Positions 34,751 through 44,088 of a stretch of 64,000 nucleotides of DNA are shown here, one piece after another (the stretch's first letter is position 1; every line of letters begins with the position of its first letter). The stretch comes from Marinobacter shengliensis (lineage in GTDB: Bacteria; Pseudomonadota; Gammaproteobacteria; Pseudomonadales; Oleiphilaceae): the NCBI RefSeq assembly GCF_003007715.1, contig NZ_PXNO01000021.1, positions 453,501 to 517,500 on the forward strand. Direction: 5' to 3'. The notes below the pieces were generated by a model. The model had not been told where the DNA came from and did no database searches. It was given only the letters and a program-made list of their open reading frames with translations. The position numbers and the translations under genes were made by a program.

Positions 34751-36148
34751 TCAGGAACTTTTCTTGCGGGGAATACCCAAACGCTGGCGACGTTCCCACA
34801 GAGATTTCCGGCTGATGCCCAGTTTCTGGGCCAGCTCGGTTTCGCTCATCCGGTCCTGGTTCTCCAGCACAAAATGCTGAAAGTAGTCTTCCAGAGACAG
34901 GTCGTTGGCGGAGTCCGGCTCACGGGTGCGGGTCTGCTCGTTGTTGCCTTCTACCAGGGTTTCCGGAATGTACTCGTCACTACCCTCGTTATCGAGGTCC
35001 AGCACTGCGGGGGTAATGATGTCGCCGTCGGTGAGAATGGACGCCCGTTCGATGGCATTCTCCAGCTCCCGCACGTTTCCTGGCCAGCGGCACCGCTCCA
35101 GCGCCTGCATGGCCTCCGGGCTGAGACTGAGCTCCGGCCGTCCGAGCTTCTCTGCCTGCCGCTTAAGGAAACGGCGGGCCAGGCCCAGAATGTCTGACCG
35201 GCGTTCTCGCAGGGGCGGAATTCGGATTTGCATTACGTTAAGGCGGTAATACAGGTCTTCCCGGAATTCTCCGGTGCGGGTCATTGCTTTCAGGTTCCGG
35301 TGGGTTGCGGCAATCATGCGCACATCCACTTTCCGGCTCTGGGTGGAGCCGACCTTGCGGATCTCGCTTTCCTGCAGCACGCGCAACAGCCGGGCCTGGG
35401 CTTCCGCTGGCAGTTCGCCGATCTCATCAAGGAACAGGCTGCCGCCATCGGCGGCTTCAATCAGGCCGGTACGGGCGGAAACGGCGCCGGTGAATGCGCC
35501 TTTCTCATGGCCGAACAACTCCGATTCAATCAGGCTTTCGGGGATGGCTGCGCAGTTTACGGAAATCAGCGGCTTGGTGGCCCTGGGGCTGAGCAGATGC
35601 AGGGCCCTGGCCGCCAGTTCCTTACCGGTGCCGGACTCGCCCTGTATCAGGACGGTGGTTTCGGTCGGGGCCACCTTGCGAATCAGCGTGAACACCTTCT
35701 GCATGGGCTCGCACTGGCCATACATGATGGCTGCCGGGTCGGATTCGGTCGCCTGGTGCTGCCCGGCGCTCTCGCCACTGCCGGGCTCATCAGGCTGCGC
35801 ACTCTGGCGAGCCAGGATGTTCTCCACGGCTGCGAGCATTTCATCGTGATCAAAGGGCTTGGCGATGTAGTCCACGGCGCCAAGTTTCATGGAGTCCACG
35901 GCTGAGCGCAGACTGGCATAGCTGGTCATGATCAGCACCGGGGTATTGGGCGCCCGGTTGATCATCTCGGTACCCGCCGCGCCGGGCAGGCGCAGATCGG
36001 TGATGATCAGGTCAAAGCCGTCCGGTTCCAGGTTGTCCGCTTCCTCTACGGAGACGGCATCCGCCACTTCGTAACCGGCGTGCTGCAGAAGCTTGCGGAC
36101 CGCAGAGCGGATGATGTCTTCATCTTCAACTATCAGAATACGGGGCAT
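34751..36148 (-). CDS. cbrB: Sigma-54-dependent response regulator CbrB
   Basis: CbrB is the NtrC-type regulator that, with CbrA, controls carbon and nitrogen source use and switches on crcZ. The 465-residue protein has a receiver domain (ILIVEDEDIIR, phosphoacceptor Asp in DLIITDLRLPG). The AAA+ domain has Walker A GESGTGKE and the sigma-54-contacting GAFTGA loop (EKGAFTGAVSARTG). A Fis-type helix-turn-helix lies at the C terminus (ETELAQKLGISRKSLWERRQ). It starts 7 bp after cbrA stops, and the CrcZ-type RNA with its promoter lies directly downstream. Confidence 0.93.
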   Translation of the reverse strand: MPRILIVEDEDIIRSAVRKLLQHAGYEVADAVSVEEADNLEPDGFDLIITDLRLPGAAGTEMINRAPNTPVLIMTSYASLRSAVDSMKLGAVDYIAKPFDHDEMLAAVENILARQSAQPDEPGSGESAGQHQATESDPAAIMYGQCEPMQKVFTLIRKVAPTETTVLIQGESGTGKELAARALHLLSPRATKPLISVNCAAIPESLIESELFGHEKGAFTGAVSARTGLIEAADGGSLFLDEIGELPAEAQARLLRVLQESEIRKVGSTQSRKVDVRMIAATHRNLKAMTRTGEFREDLYYRLNVMQIRIPPLRERRSDILGLARRFLKRQAEKLGRPELSLSPEAMQALERCRWPGNVRELENAIERASILTDGDIITPAVLDLDNEGSDEYIPETLVEGNNEQTRTREPDSANDLSLEDYFQHFVLENQDRMSETELAQKLGISRKSLWERRQRLGIPRKKSS

Positions 36149-36155
36149 ATCGCGT

Positions 36156-39119
36156 TCACGACCTTTCGTTCGGGGTGCTGTTGCCGGTATCGGTGTCTGG
36201 CTCGTAGGCGGGCAGGCGTAACCTTACACAGGTTCCCCGCTGGCGTTCGGTATCTGCCGGGCTTTCCACCTGTACGTTGCCATAGTGTTCTTCAACAATG
36301 CTGTACACCAGTGAGAGCCCAAGGCCCGTACCTTTGTTCGGTGCTTTGGTGGTGTAAAACGGTTCAAAGATATGGTCCAGCTGGTCAGCGGGAATGCCGG
36401 TGCCTTCGTCAATCACTTCGATGATAGCGGAGTAGCCATCGCCCTTTCCACTGACCCGGATGGTACCGCCGTCTGGCGAGGCATCCCGGGCGTTGGCCAG
36501 CAGGTTGACGAAGACCTGCACCAGGCGTTGCTCATCCCCCAGTATCTGCAGGTTTTCCGGGCACTCGTTCCGGTACTGGATGCCCATGCCCTTGTCACTC
36601 AGCGACAACAGGTTGATGGATTCTTCCACGCAGCGGTGGATGCTGACCGGCTCATAGCGGTTGGCATGGGCGTGGTTGCCGGTTCGGGCAAAGTTCATCA
36701 GTGACTGCAAAATGGCGGAGATGCGTCGGGTTTGCTGCTGTATCTGGTCTGCGGTTTCCAGAATGGACGGGTCGTCGGTTTCCAGTTTCAGGTTCTGGGC
36801 CAGCGACGAAATACCGGTGACCGGGTTGCCAATCTCGTGCGCAACACCGGCGGCCAGTCGGCCCACGGAGGCCAGCCGTTCACTGTGCATCAGCTCGTCT
36901 TCCAGTAATCGGGTTTCGGTCTGGTCTTCCACCAGAATGATCGAGCCACCTTCCGGATGGTCCGGCCCGCTCAGGGCAGCCTTATGAAGGTTCAGCCAGT
37001 GGGGCTTGCCGCGCAGGTCGAGCCGGTGCTTGTAACGGTGCAGGTCGTCGCCCCGGTTGAAGTCGTCCAGCAGGGTATGCCAGTGCTCCGGCAGGGCCAT
37101 CAGTTTGGCGCCGACCACCTCGTCGGCAGAAATGCCAGTGAGCGATTCGATGGCGTGGTTCCACATCAGGATTTCGCCATCCTCACCGACAGAGCAGGCG
37201 GGTATCGGCAGGTTCTGCAGGGTCTGCCGGTAGTGGCGCCGCAAGTTGTCGAGCTCCCCGGCCAGGCCGGTAAGCTGGTTCTGGTAGTCGCCCAGCGCCC
37301 GCTCCACATAGCGGATGTCCTGGCCGGTGCCGCCGTGGGTCAGGGGTTTGAAGCCCAGATGGCGTTTGACAATATCCCTGGCTACGGCGGGGCCCAGCAA
37401 GCCCGACAGGTTGATTTCAACCTGATCCCTCAGGCGCCTGAGCTGGTAGGGGCGAAACTCCACGTTGGGCAGCTTTAATTGCCCCAGTGCACGCTCTACT
37501 TCCCGTCGGGCCACGGTCGGGCCCAGCGGGTCGGTCAGATGTTGAACGAAGTCGTTGGAGGATGTTGCCAGCAGTTCCCTGCGCTGTGGGCGAGACAGCG
37601 CACCCAGGGAGCAGGCCTGTGCCGCGCTGGTTTCTTCCGGAGACGCGGGGCTCAGGATTGAGACCAGTGCAAACACCGAAATGTTGGCCGTCAGGCTGAT
37701 GAAAGTGAACAGGTGCCAATTGTCATAACCCGGGGTGACCGGAAGATCCAGCCAGGACAGCAGGTCGGCGGCGTAGGAAAACGGCAGCACCAGGGTGGTC
37801 ATCCAGATGGCCAGGCCGGTCAGCAGTCCGGCGATCAGACCGCGCCGGTTGCCCTCCGGCCAGTAGATAACGCCGAGGGCGCCTGGCAGCAGCTGCAAGG
37901 TGCCGGAGAGCGAGATGGCTCCGAGGATGGACAGGTCCAGGTTCTGGCCAATGGTTTCGTGGAACAGCAGCGCCAGAAACAGGATAACGGCAATGAGCAG
38001 GCGTTTTACCCACTGCAGCCATTGATAGATGTCGCCCTGGTCTTTGGGAGTTTTCAGGGGCAGCACAACATGGTTGAGAACCATGCCCGACAGCGCCAGG
38101 GTGCTGACGATCATCAGCCCGCTGGCGGCGGAAAGCCCTGCGATATACATCAACAGTGTTAGCGCCGGGCTCTCCAGTGCCTGGGCCACCCCGATACTGA
38201 AAAACGCCTGGGGCACAACAACACCCAGGGCCTGGCCGGCCCAGACAATCAGGGGCACTGGCAGGCCAAGCAGTAGCAGATACAGGGGCAGGCCCCAGCT
38301 GGCTTTCGCCAGGGCCCTTGGCGAGGGGTTCTCGCTGAAGGTCATATGGTACATGTGCGGGAGGACCAGCGCGGCGGCAAACGACATCAGCAGCAGGGCC
38401 CGCCAGCTGCCATCATTGATCGCCATGGTCATGGTTGCCTCGGGGTGTGAGGCCCGGGCCAACCATTCTTCAAGCCCGTCGGTGCCGCCGAACACACCGA
38501 ATAACACCACACCGCCCAGCACCAGCAGGGCAACCACCTTGACCAGGGAGTCAAAGGCGATGGCCAGCACCAGCCCCTGATGGTTGCCAGAGCTCTGGTG
38601 CCGGCGTGCGCCAAAGAGCATGGTGAACAGCACGACGATCAGGCTGAACATCACGCTGATGGCTTTGGGCGAGGTGTCAGGCGCGAGCAGGGACGCCGAT
38701 ACCGCAACAGCCTGAATCTGCATGCTCAGCAGCGCCAGAATGGCGGCGGCTGAGCAGAGTGTCACCAGGGTGCCGGCCCACTGGCTGCGATAACGATAGG
38801 CAAAGAGGTCAGCCAGGGACGTCAGTTGATAAGCGCGGCCGATGCGCAAGATCGGGTTCAGCAACACCGGCGCCAGCAGAAAGGCCCCGGAGATACCCAG
38901 ATAGTAAGCCAGAAAGCCGTAACCGGATTCCGCCGCCATGCCGATGGCGCCGTAGACTGCCCAGATGCCGGCGTAGACGCCAAGGCTCAGGGTATAAACC
39001 AGAGGATGCCGTACCCACTGGCGCAGCAGGGTGCCCCGCTCGGTACTCCAGGCAATGCCGAACAACAGAATCAGGTACAGGAGGCTGGCCAGTAGCAGGC
39101 CGCTGGCGCTAAAACTCAT
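36156..39119 (-). CDS. cbrA: Transporter-histidine kinase CbrA
   Basis: CbrA is a sensor kinase whose N-terminal half is a sodium:solute symporter-type transporter. The 987-residue protein has about 12-13 membrane segments in residues 1-500. A linker and a PAS-like domain follow (NLPIPACSVGEDGEILMWNHAIESLTGISADEVVG). The kinase core has its phosphoacceptor His in GVAHEIGNP (around residue 760), N box FVNLLANARDASPDGG, and G boxes DEGTGIPADQ and GTGLGLSLVYSIV. The ATG at 39119 is chosen because the TM region begins there. It overlaps the small membrane protein gene upstream and is followed by cbrB. Confidence 0.93.
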   Translation of the reverse strand: MSFSASGLLLASLLYLILLFGIAWSTERGTLLRQWVRHPLVYTLSLGVYAGIWAVYGAIGMAAESGYGFLAYYLGISGAFLLAPVLLNPILRIGRAYQLTSLADLFAYRYRSQWAGTLVTLCSAAAILALLSMQIQAVAVSASLLAPDTSPKAISVMFSLIVVLFTMLFGARRHQSSGNHQGLVLAIAFDSLVKVVALLVLGGVVLFGVFGGTDGLEEWLARASHPEATMTMAINDGSWRALLLMSFAAALVLPHMYHMTFSENPSPRALAKASWGLPLYLLLLGLPVPLIVWAGQALGVVVPQAFFSIGVAQALESPALTLLMYIAGLSAASGLMIVSTLALSGMVLNHVVLPLKTPKDQGDIYQWLQWVKRLLIAVILFLALLFHETIGQNLDLSILGAISLSGTLQLLPGALGVIYWPEGNRRGLIAGLLTGLAIWMTTLVLPFSYAADLLSWLDLPVTPGYDNWHLFTFISLTANISVFALVSILSPASPEETSAAQACSLGALSRPQRRELLATSSNDFVQHLTDPLGPTVARREVERALGQLKLPNVEFRPYQLRRLRDQVEINLSGLLGPAVARDIVKRHLGFKPLTHGGTGQDIRYVERALGDYQNQLTGLAGELDNLRRHYRQTLQNLPIPACSVGEDGEILMWNHAIESLTGISADEVVGAKLMALPEHWHTLLDDFNRGDDLHRYKHRLDLRGKPHWLNLHKAALSGPDHPEGGSIILVEDQTETRLLEDELMHSERLASVGRLAAGVAHEIGNPVTGISSLAQNLKLETDDPSILETADQIQQQTRRISAILQSLMNFARTGNHAHANRYEPVSIHRCVEESINLLSLSDKGMGIQYRNECPENLQILGDEQRLVQVFVNLLANARDASPDGGTIRVSGKGDGYSAIIEVIDEGTGIPADQLDHIFEPFYTTKAPNKGTGLGLSLVYSIVEEHYGNVQVESPADTERQRGTCVRLRLPAYEPDTDTGNSTPNERS

Positions 39120-39285
39120 TGGGGTCTCGCCGCCATTCAAGCCAGAAACCGATGGCAATCAGGCCACCCCAGATCACATAGGGGCTATACCAGGCGTTGT
39201 CTGGTGAGGTCCACCAGTCCAGGATGTTGGGAGAAAAAATATAAATGGCCAGTACCAGCAAAAAGACCAGGCGGTAGATATACAT
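39109..39285 (-). CDS. 58-residue membrane protein between gluQRS and cbrA
   Basis: A short gene encodes MYIYRLVFLLVLAIYIFSP, then ILDWWTSPDNAWYSPYVIWG, and ends WLEWRRDPNEF. The two hydrophobic stretches suggest a small two-pass membrane protein. Its stop (TAG at 39111-39109) lies inside the start of cbrA, an 11-bp overlap in another frame, so the two are probably translationally coupled. Pseudomonas has an equally placed small membrane ORF upstream of cbrA, which supports it being real. Its role is unknown; a helper of the transporter half of CbrA is a guess. Confidence 0.75.
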   Translation of the reverse strand: MYIYRLVFLLVLAIYIFSPNILDWWTSPDNAWYSPYVIWGGLIAIGFWLEWRRDPNEF

Positions 39286-39289
39286 CGGC

Positions 39290-40207
39290 TCAGTGGTCCG
39301 GACGCAAGTGTGTGTTTGGGGTTATACCACGGGCCTGCCGGGATGTCAGGGGGATGGCGTGCCGGCGCCAGTTTTCCCGGCCCCAGGCGAGCACATCGTC
39401 CACCGTTGCCTGCACAAGCGCGGGCGGAGGCTGTTGGCCAAGGGCTGCCAGTGCGTTGACCAGGTTGGCTGCGGGCTGCTGATCATCCAGTGCCGGAGCG
39501 TGGGTCTGTTTGCTCAGCTTCTGGCCCTGGTCGTTCACGACGACCGGTATATGCAGCCACTGTGGTGACTGGGCACCAAGAGCCCGGAAAATCTGTTGCT
39601 GCTGGGCGGTCATGTCCAGTAAGTCGGAGCCCCGCACCACGTGGCTGATGTTCTGGTCTATATCGTCCACCACCACGGCCAGTTGGTAGGCGTAGAAGCC
39701 TTCCTTGCGCAGTAGCACCGGGTCGTCCAGCTCTGCAGCTACTCGCTGTTGTTGCTCGCCCAGCAGCAGATCCTGCCAGTGGCTGAGCTCGTCGGTCAGG
39801 GCAAACCGAATGGCGTAGGGAGTGTCACCGGGTGCCGGCTGGCCATCTCGGCAGTGGTCCGGATGATAACCGCCGTGCTTTTGGAGCAGTTTTCGGGAGC
39901 ACCGGCATCGATAGGCTTTATGCTGCGCCAGGAGCTGGTCAATGGCGGCCTGGTAGGCGTCGTGGCGCCGGGATTGAAATCGTACCGGTTCGTCGGGAAA
40001 CAGTCCGTGGCAGTCCAGGGAATGGAGAATCTGGCCTGTGGCCTCGGGGGGCTCCCGTAGCGGGTCCAGGTCTTCGATGCGAACCAGCCAGTCGCCACCG
40101 GCGGTGCGGGCTTCCAGCCAACTGGCCAGGGCGGTTACTAGGGAGCCGAAATGCAGCGGTCCTGTCGGGGAGGGGGCAAAACGCCCACGGTACCGTGGTT
40201 GCTCCAT
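39290..40207 (-). CDS. gluQ: Glutamyl-Q tRNA(Asp) synthetase
   Basis: This paralogue of glutamyl-tRNA synthetase charges glutamate onto queuosine in the anticodon of tRNA-Asp. The 305-residue protein has the catalytic domain only: RGRFAPSPTGPLHFGSLVTAL at the start (HIGH-type motif), a zinc-binding cluster YRCRCSRKLLQ with CRDG, and VVRGSDLLDMTAQQ. The tRNA-binding domain of GltX is missing, as expected. It follows dksA, the conserved order. Confidence 0.93.
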   Translation of the reverse strand: MEQPRYRGRFAPSPTGPLHFGSLVTALASWLEARTAGGDWLVRIEDLDPLREPPEATGQILHSLDCHGLFPDEPVRFQSRRHDAYQAAIDQLLAQHKAYRCRCSRKLLQKHGGYHPDHCRDGQPAPGDTPYAIRFALTDELSHWQDLLLGEQQQRVAAELDDPVLLRKEGFYAYQLAVVVDDIDQNISHVVRGSDLLDMTAQQQQIFRALGAQSPQWLHIPVVVNDQGQKLSKQTHAPALDDQQPAANLVNALAALGQQPPPALVQATVDDVLAWGRENWRRHAIPLTSRQARGITPNTHLRPDH

Positions 40208-40254
40208 AGAAACTCAGTAAGCCGGCTGCTTATGCGGCCGGCTCTCGGTGGGGC

Positions 40255-40695
40255 TCAGATGCCAGTCTGGCGCTCGCGGATTTCCGCCAGGGTCTTGCAG
40301 TCAATGCACAGTGTAGCCGTCGGGCGAGCCTCCAGGCGACGAATGCCGATCTCCACGCCGCACTGATCACAGAAACCGTAGTCGTCTTTGTCGATGCGGT
40401 CGATGGTCTGGTCAATCTTTTTGATCAGCTTGCGCTCACGATCCCGGGTGCGCAGTTCCAGGCTGAATTCTTCTTCCTGGGTTGCACGGTCACTGGGATC
40501 CGCGTAATTTGCGGCGTCTTCCTGCATGTGATGCATGGTGCGGTCCACTTCTTCCATCAGCTCCTGTTTCCATTGAAGGAGCAGATTTTTGAAGTGCTGC
40601 AGCATGTCAGCACTCATGTAGTCTTCACCCTTTTTCATTTCATAAGGGGTGAAATTGGTAAAACGTTCGCGTGGTTGTTCTGCAGTGTTTGCCAT
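40255..40695 (-). CDS. dksA: RNA polymerase-binding transcription factor DksA
   Basis: DksA works with ppGpp in the secondary channel of RNA polymerase to adjust rRNA and amino-acid gene expression. The 146-residue protein has the coiled-coil with the acidic tip (ANYADPSDRATQEEEF), and the zinc finger CDQCGVEIGIRRLEARPTATLCIDC with four cysteines. The ATG at 40695 is used: an upstream in-frame ATG at 40788 gives an unrelated extension. It lies upstream of gluQ, as in most gammaproteobacteria. Confidence 0.96.
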   Translation of the reverse strand: MANTAEQPRERFTNFTPYEMKKGEDYMSADMLQHFKNLLLQWKQELMEEVDRTMHHMQEDAANYADPSDRATQEEEFSLELRTRDRERKLIKKIDQTIDRIDKDDYGFCDQCGVEIGIRRLEARPTATLCIDCKTLAEIRERQTGI

Positions 40696-40873
40696 TGAAC
40701 CCGGCCTCTTGTTTGTACTACTACAAGAACGCTTTGCTTCCGCCGCGCCAGCACGGTTGCTGCGCAGTTTAACCCTGGATAAAAGCATTCGTCCTGAAAC
40801 GGGAATTTGCGGAAAATAGCAGATTAGTCTCAGGGTGGCCAGCCTTGTGACAACGACTTTTTGCGGAGATCAC

Positions 40874-41605
40874 ATGAAGTTTGCTGAACCTTTGGTGGAA
40901 GGGCGCCTGATTCGCCGCTACAAACGCTTCCTTGCCGATGTAAGATTGCCCGATGGCGAGGAAGTGACGGCGCACTGCCCGAACACCGGCTCCATGCTGG
41001 GTTGCCAGCCCGATAACGCCAGGGTCTGGCTGAGCCGTAGCGATAATCCCAAGCGCAAGTTGAAGTACACCTGGGAGCTGGTGGAAACCGGCCCGGCGGT
41101 ATTTGCCTGCGTGAATACCGCCCGTCCCAACGCTCAGGCACGGGAGGCCATCGAAGCCGGGCGGGTACCGGAGCTGGCCGGTTACACAGAATGCCGGGCA
41201 GAAGTGCGTTATGGTGATGAGAAAAGCCGGATCGATTTGTTGTTTTCGGGCCATCCGACACGGCCAGACGCCTGGGTTGAGGTAAAGAATGTCACGCTGG
41301 CGGAAGGTTCAAGCGGCTATTTCCCCGATGCGGTGACCGAACGGGGCCAGAAGCACCTGCGGGAACTGATGGCTCAGGTGGAGAAGGGCGATCGGGCGGT
41401 ACTGTTCTTTGTGGTTAACCACACCGGAATCGAAGCGGTGCGCCCGGCGGACCACATTGACGCCCGCTACGGTGAGTTATTGCGTCAGGCGCAGGCGGCC
41501 GGGGTTGAGGTATTGGCTTATCGTGCCGCGCTTGCAGGGCCGAATGGCAACCCGGGTGGCAGGCTGGATTTGATTGAAGCGGTGCCGGTCAGTCTCCAAG
41601 CCTGA
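40874..41605 (+). CDS. sfsA: Sugar fermentation stimulation protein SfsA
   Basis: SfsA is a conserved protein with a nuclease-like fold and an unsettled role, named for its effect on maltose use in E. coli. The 243-residue protein has the family blocks [45 protein letters not shown], and [28 protein letters not shown] precedes the ATG at 40874. It is divergent from dksA, a common pairing, and its last 17 bp overlap the convergent Rieske gene. Confidence 0.95.
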   Translation: MKFAEPLVEGRLIRRYKRFLADVRLPDGEEVTAHCPNTGSMLGCQPDNARVWLSRSDNPKRKLKYTWELVETGPAVFACVNTARPNAQAREAIEAGRVPELAGYTECRAEVRYGDEKSRIDLLFSGHPTRPDAWVEVKNVTLAEGSSGYFPDAVTERGQKHLRELMAQVEKGDRAVLFFVVNHTGIEAVRPADHIDARYGELLRQAQAAGVEVLAYRAALAGPNGNPGGRLDLIEAVPVSLQA

Positions 41606-41960
41606 TTTCGATCTGGCCATCGTTCTGGCGTACCTCCAGGGCGGTCAAGGCATCGCCCTGGCAGGGGCCCGCAATGCACTCACCGGTGCCGGGCTTGAAC
41701 AACGCGCCGTGGGTAGAACATTGGATAAAGAGGTTGTCGGCGTCCATGAATTTGCCCGGCATCCAGTTCAGTTCGATGCCCAGGTGCGGGCAGATGTTCA
41801 GGTAGGCTTTCGGCTCACTACCATCCAGAAACACAAAACCGGTCAGGGGCATGCCTTCCGGTTCACGGGCTTTCTGTTTCAGCCGGAATTCGATAAACCG
41901 GCCTGGAACCAGATCTGTTGCCGGGCAAACGGTCTGCCAGGGATGGTTCTGTTCTGTCAT
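41589..41960 (-). CDS. Rieske [2Fe-2S] domain protein
   Basis: The 123-residue protein is a single Rieske domain with the cluster ligands Cys57, His59, Cys81 and His84 ([10 protein letters not shown] and [11 protein letters not shown]). It looks like the small ferredoxin component of a dioxygenase, but no oxygenase lies nearby. Its ATG overlaps the pentapeptide-repeat gene stop by 4 bp, so the pair is one operon. The electron partner is unknown. Confidence 0.85.
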   Translation of the reverse strand: MTEQNHPWQTVCPATDLVPGRFIEFRLKQKAREPEGMPLTGFVFLDGSEPKAYLNICPHLGIELNWMPGKFMDADNLFIQCSTHGALFKPGTGECIAGPCQGDALTALEVRQNDGQIEIRLGD

Positions 41961-42325
41961 TTTGGCAGCAGGGCGTATCGCATCCGGGTGCCGTGGTTCA
42001 ACGACATCACGATTTCATCGGCCTCCAGGCGATGGGGGAAATAGCAGCCGGAGATCTTGGCGCTGGCGATGCTGGCTCCCTCCATCCGGGATTTGGAAAA
42101 GTCGATGCCGCGCAGGTCGGCGCCCCGGAAGTAAGCGTGGCGCAAATCCAGCCCCTTGGCGTCGAGGCCGCGTAAATCCAGGCCCCGGAAGTCGCCATGG
42201 GCAAAACTGGGCAGTTCGCTCAGTTTTGCTTTCTCGACATTGAACGCCTTGATGTCTTCGCTGCGCAGTATGTCGTACAGCGGGTGATCAATCTGATGCA
42301 GTTCGTGTTCCGTAACGTCGTCCAT
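41957..42325 (-). CDS. Pentapeptide-repeat protein
   Basis: The 122-residue protein has a run of pentapeptide repeats around residues 45-85 with the A(D/N)LxX-like pattern (FRGLDLRGLDAKGLDLRHAY and onward to LRGIDFSKS). The repeats form a right-handed beta-helix; no biochemical role can be read from this. The ATG at 42325 has GAGGTG just upstream and is preferred over a longer form. It overlaps the downstream Rieske gene by 4 bp. Confidence 0.75.
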   Translation of the reverse strand: MDDVTEHELHQIDHPLYDILRSEDIKAFNVEKAKLSELPSFAHGDFRGLDLRGLDAKGLDLRHAYFRGADLRGIDFSKSRMEGASIASAKISGCYFPHRLEADEIVMSLNHGTRMRYALLPK

Positions 42326-42368
42326 CTCACACCTCGAATGGAATGATGCCAAGCGTATGCGTCTAAGT

Positions 42369-43955
42369 TTAGACGTTTTGTCCCGGAGGCAAGCCAAAGT
42401 GCTGCCGAATGCGGTCTGCGACCGCTTCCGCCACATGCTCCTGGTCGGTATGCAGGTGCACGGTGTGGGTTTTCTCCTCCACCGTCAGTGGCTCGAACCA
42501 GCTTTGCTGTGCATCCAGCAGTTCTTCGGTGGCTTCCGAGGCATCGCCTTTGCGTTTGCGCACCCACTCACGTCTCAGCTGTTCCGGGGCCTCGCAGTGT
42601 AGCAGGGCAAACGGCACGCCCTGGGTCTCGGCGACCTTGGCAAAAAGGGTGCGTTCACGTTCTTTCAGACAGGCGGCATCCACGATGACAGAAAGCCCGG
42701 AGGCCAGCAGGTCCTGGGCCAGATTGGCGAGGTGCTGGTAAGTCTGTTCGGTGACTTCCGGGCTGTAAAGGTCGGTACCGAGGCCGGATTTACTATCGTC
42801 CAGCGGTCCCAGGCCGTGCAGACGCTTGCGCTCAACATCCGAACGCAGCCGGATCAGATTCAGCTCGCCGGCTATGGCGGCACTGACGCAGGTCTTGCCG
42901 CTGGCTGAAAGCCCGGTGGTGGCCAGCAGGTAATGGTTGGGGATCTCGCCGTAATCTTCCGCCAACTGGGCGTAATCCCGGTAGCGTTGCATCAGGCCGG
43001 CTTTTTCGCCCTCGCCCAGGCTGGGGTTAGCCATGGTGAACAGGGCAATCTTGGCCCGCACCATCGCCCGGTAAGCCTTGTAGAGCGGGAGCAGCGCCAA
43101 GGCTTCGAAATCGCCCCGGTATTCCAGATAGCTGTTCAGCACCAGGTTGGCGAGCAGCGGTTCACGACGGGATTCCAGGTCCATCAGCAGAAACGCCAGA
43201 TCGTTGATGACATCAATCCAGCGGAACGGCTCATTGAATTCGATGCAGTCGAACACCGTGACCTGATCGTTGAACACCGTAATATTGGCCAGGTGCAAGT
43301 CGCCATGGCATTCCCGCACCATGCCCTTGGCCCTGCGGCTGGCAATCAGCTCCCGGTGCCGCTCGAAGGTGGTCCGGGTCCATTCTTCCAGATTGTCCAG
43401 CTGCAGCAGCAGGGTGTTGTCGTCCAGCATCGGGCGAATCTGGTCGAAGTTTTCCTGCATCGCGGCGTACACCGCTTCCGGGGTGCCCAGGGGTTTATCT
43501 TCGGCAACGGCAGGCAAGCTATCGTGGAACTGCGCTACCTGGCGGGACAGGTTGGTGAGCATCTCCGGTGGCAGGTCACCGCGCTCCTGGCGCTTGTCGA
43601 ACAGCTGGTCCTGGTCGAACTGGCGCATGCGGATGGCATATTCAAAGGCTTCGCCCTCGCCGCCGATGACCGGTTGCTCCGGTGTGCCGGTGATGGGCAA
43701 AACGCCCTGGTAAAGTTCCGACGCCAGGCGGCTGTTGAGTCGGAGCTCTTCCTCGCAGAAGTGCTTGCGGCGCGCCAGGGTGGAGAAATCCAGAAAGCCG
43801 AAATCCATCGGTTTCTTGATCTTGTAGGCATAGTTGCCGGTCAGCAACACTTGTGAAATGTGGGTTTCAATCACCTGAAAGCCCTGTACCGGGTGGTCAT
43901 ACAGCGCCGGGTTTTGCAGTGCCTTGATCAGTGTCTCCGATGGGGTCGCGCTCAC
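42369..43955 (-). CDS. Kinase-like/AAA ATPase fusion (aminoglycoside phosphotransferase-type plus P-loop)
   Basis: The protein joins two nucleotide-using domains. The first (about residues 20-330) resembles aminoglycoside phosphotransferases, with the catalytic HGDLHLANI and the metal-binding DCIEFNEPFRWIDVINDLAF. The second has a P-loop (TTGLSASGKTCVSAAIAG, about residue 350) and resembles small kinases. Fused proteins of this type are widespread and uncharacterised; antibiotic resistance should not be assumed. The GTG at 43955 is chosen because AGGAG lies 7 bp upstream; an ATG nine codons earlier lacks such a site. It is divergent from mrcB. Confidence 0.8.
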   Translation of the reverse strand: MSATPSETLIKALQNPALYDHPVQGFQVIETHISQVLLTGNYAYKIKKPMDFGFLDFSTLARRKHFCEEELRLNSRLASELYQGVLPITGTPEQPVIGGEGEAFEYAIRMRQFDQDQLFDKRQERGDLPPEMLTNLSRQVAQFHDSLPAVAEDKPLGTPEAVYAAMQENFDQIRPMLDDNTLLLQLDNLEEWTRTTFERHRELIASRRAKGMVRECHGDLHLANITVFNDQVTVFDCIEFNEPFRWIDVINDLAFLLMDLESRREPLLANLVLNSYLEYRGDFEALALLPLYKAYRAMVRAKIALFTMANPSLGEGEKAGLMQRYRDYAQLAEDYGEIPNHYLLATTGLSASGKTCVSAAIAGELNLIRLRSDVERKRLHGLGPLDDSKSGLGTDLYSPEVTEQTYQHLANLAQDLLASGLSVIVDAACLKERERTLFAKVAETQGVPFALLHCEAPEQLRREWVRKRKGDASEATEELLDAQQSWFEPLTVEEKTHTVHLHTDQEHVAEAVADRIRQHFGLPPGQNV

Positions 43956-44088
43956 GGTATGCTCCTGGTTCCCTGAACTCATTGATTTTTATCGCTCTGT
44001 TCTGATTGGCCTACTATAGCGGGCGGATTACAGAAATAACACACAACAGACCTGCCGAAGGGGGCGCCCGCTTCGTTATAATCCCGCC

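Noticed and set aside
42369..43955. Antibiotic resistance function for the phosphotransferase-ATPase fusion
   Set aside because: The kinase motif is shared by many unrelated small-molecule kinases, and this fused family is widespread in chromosomes next to mrcB.
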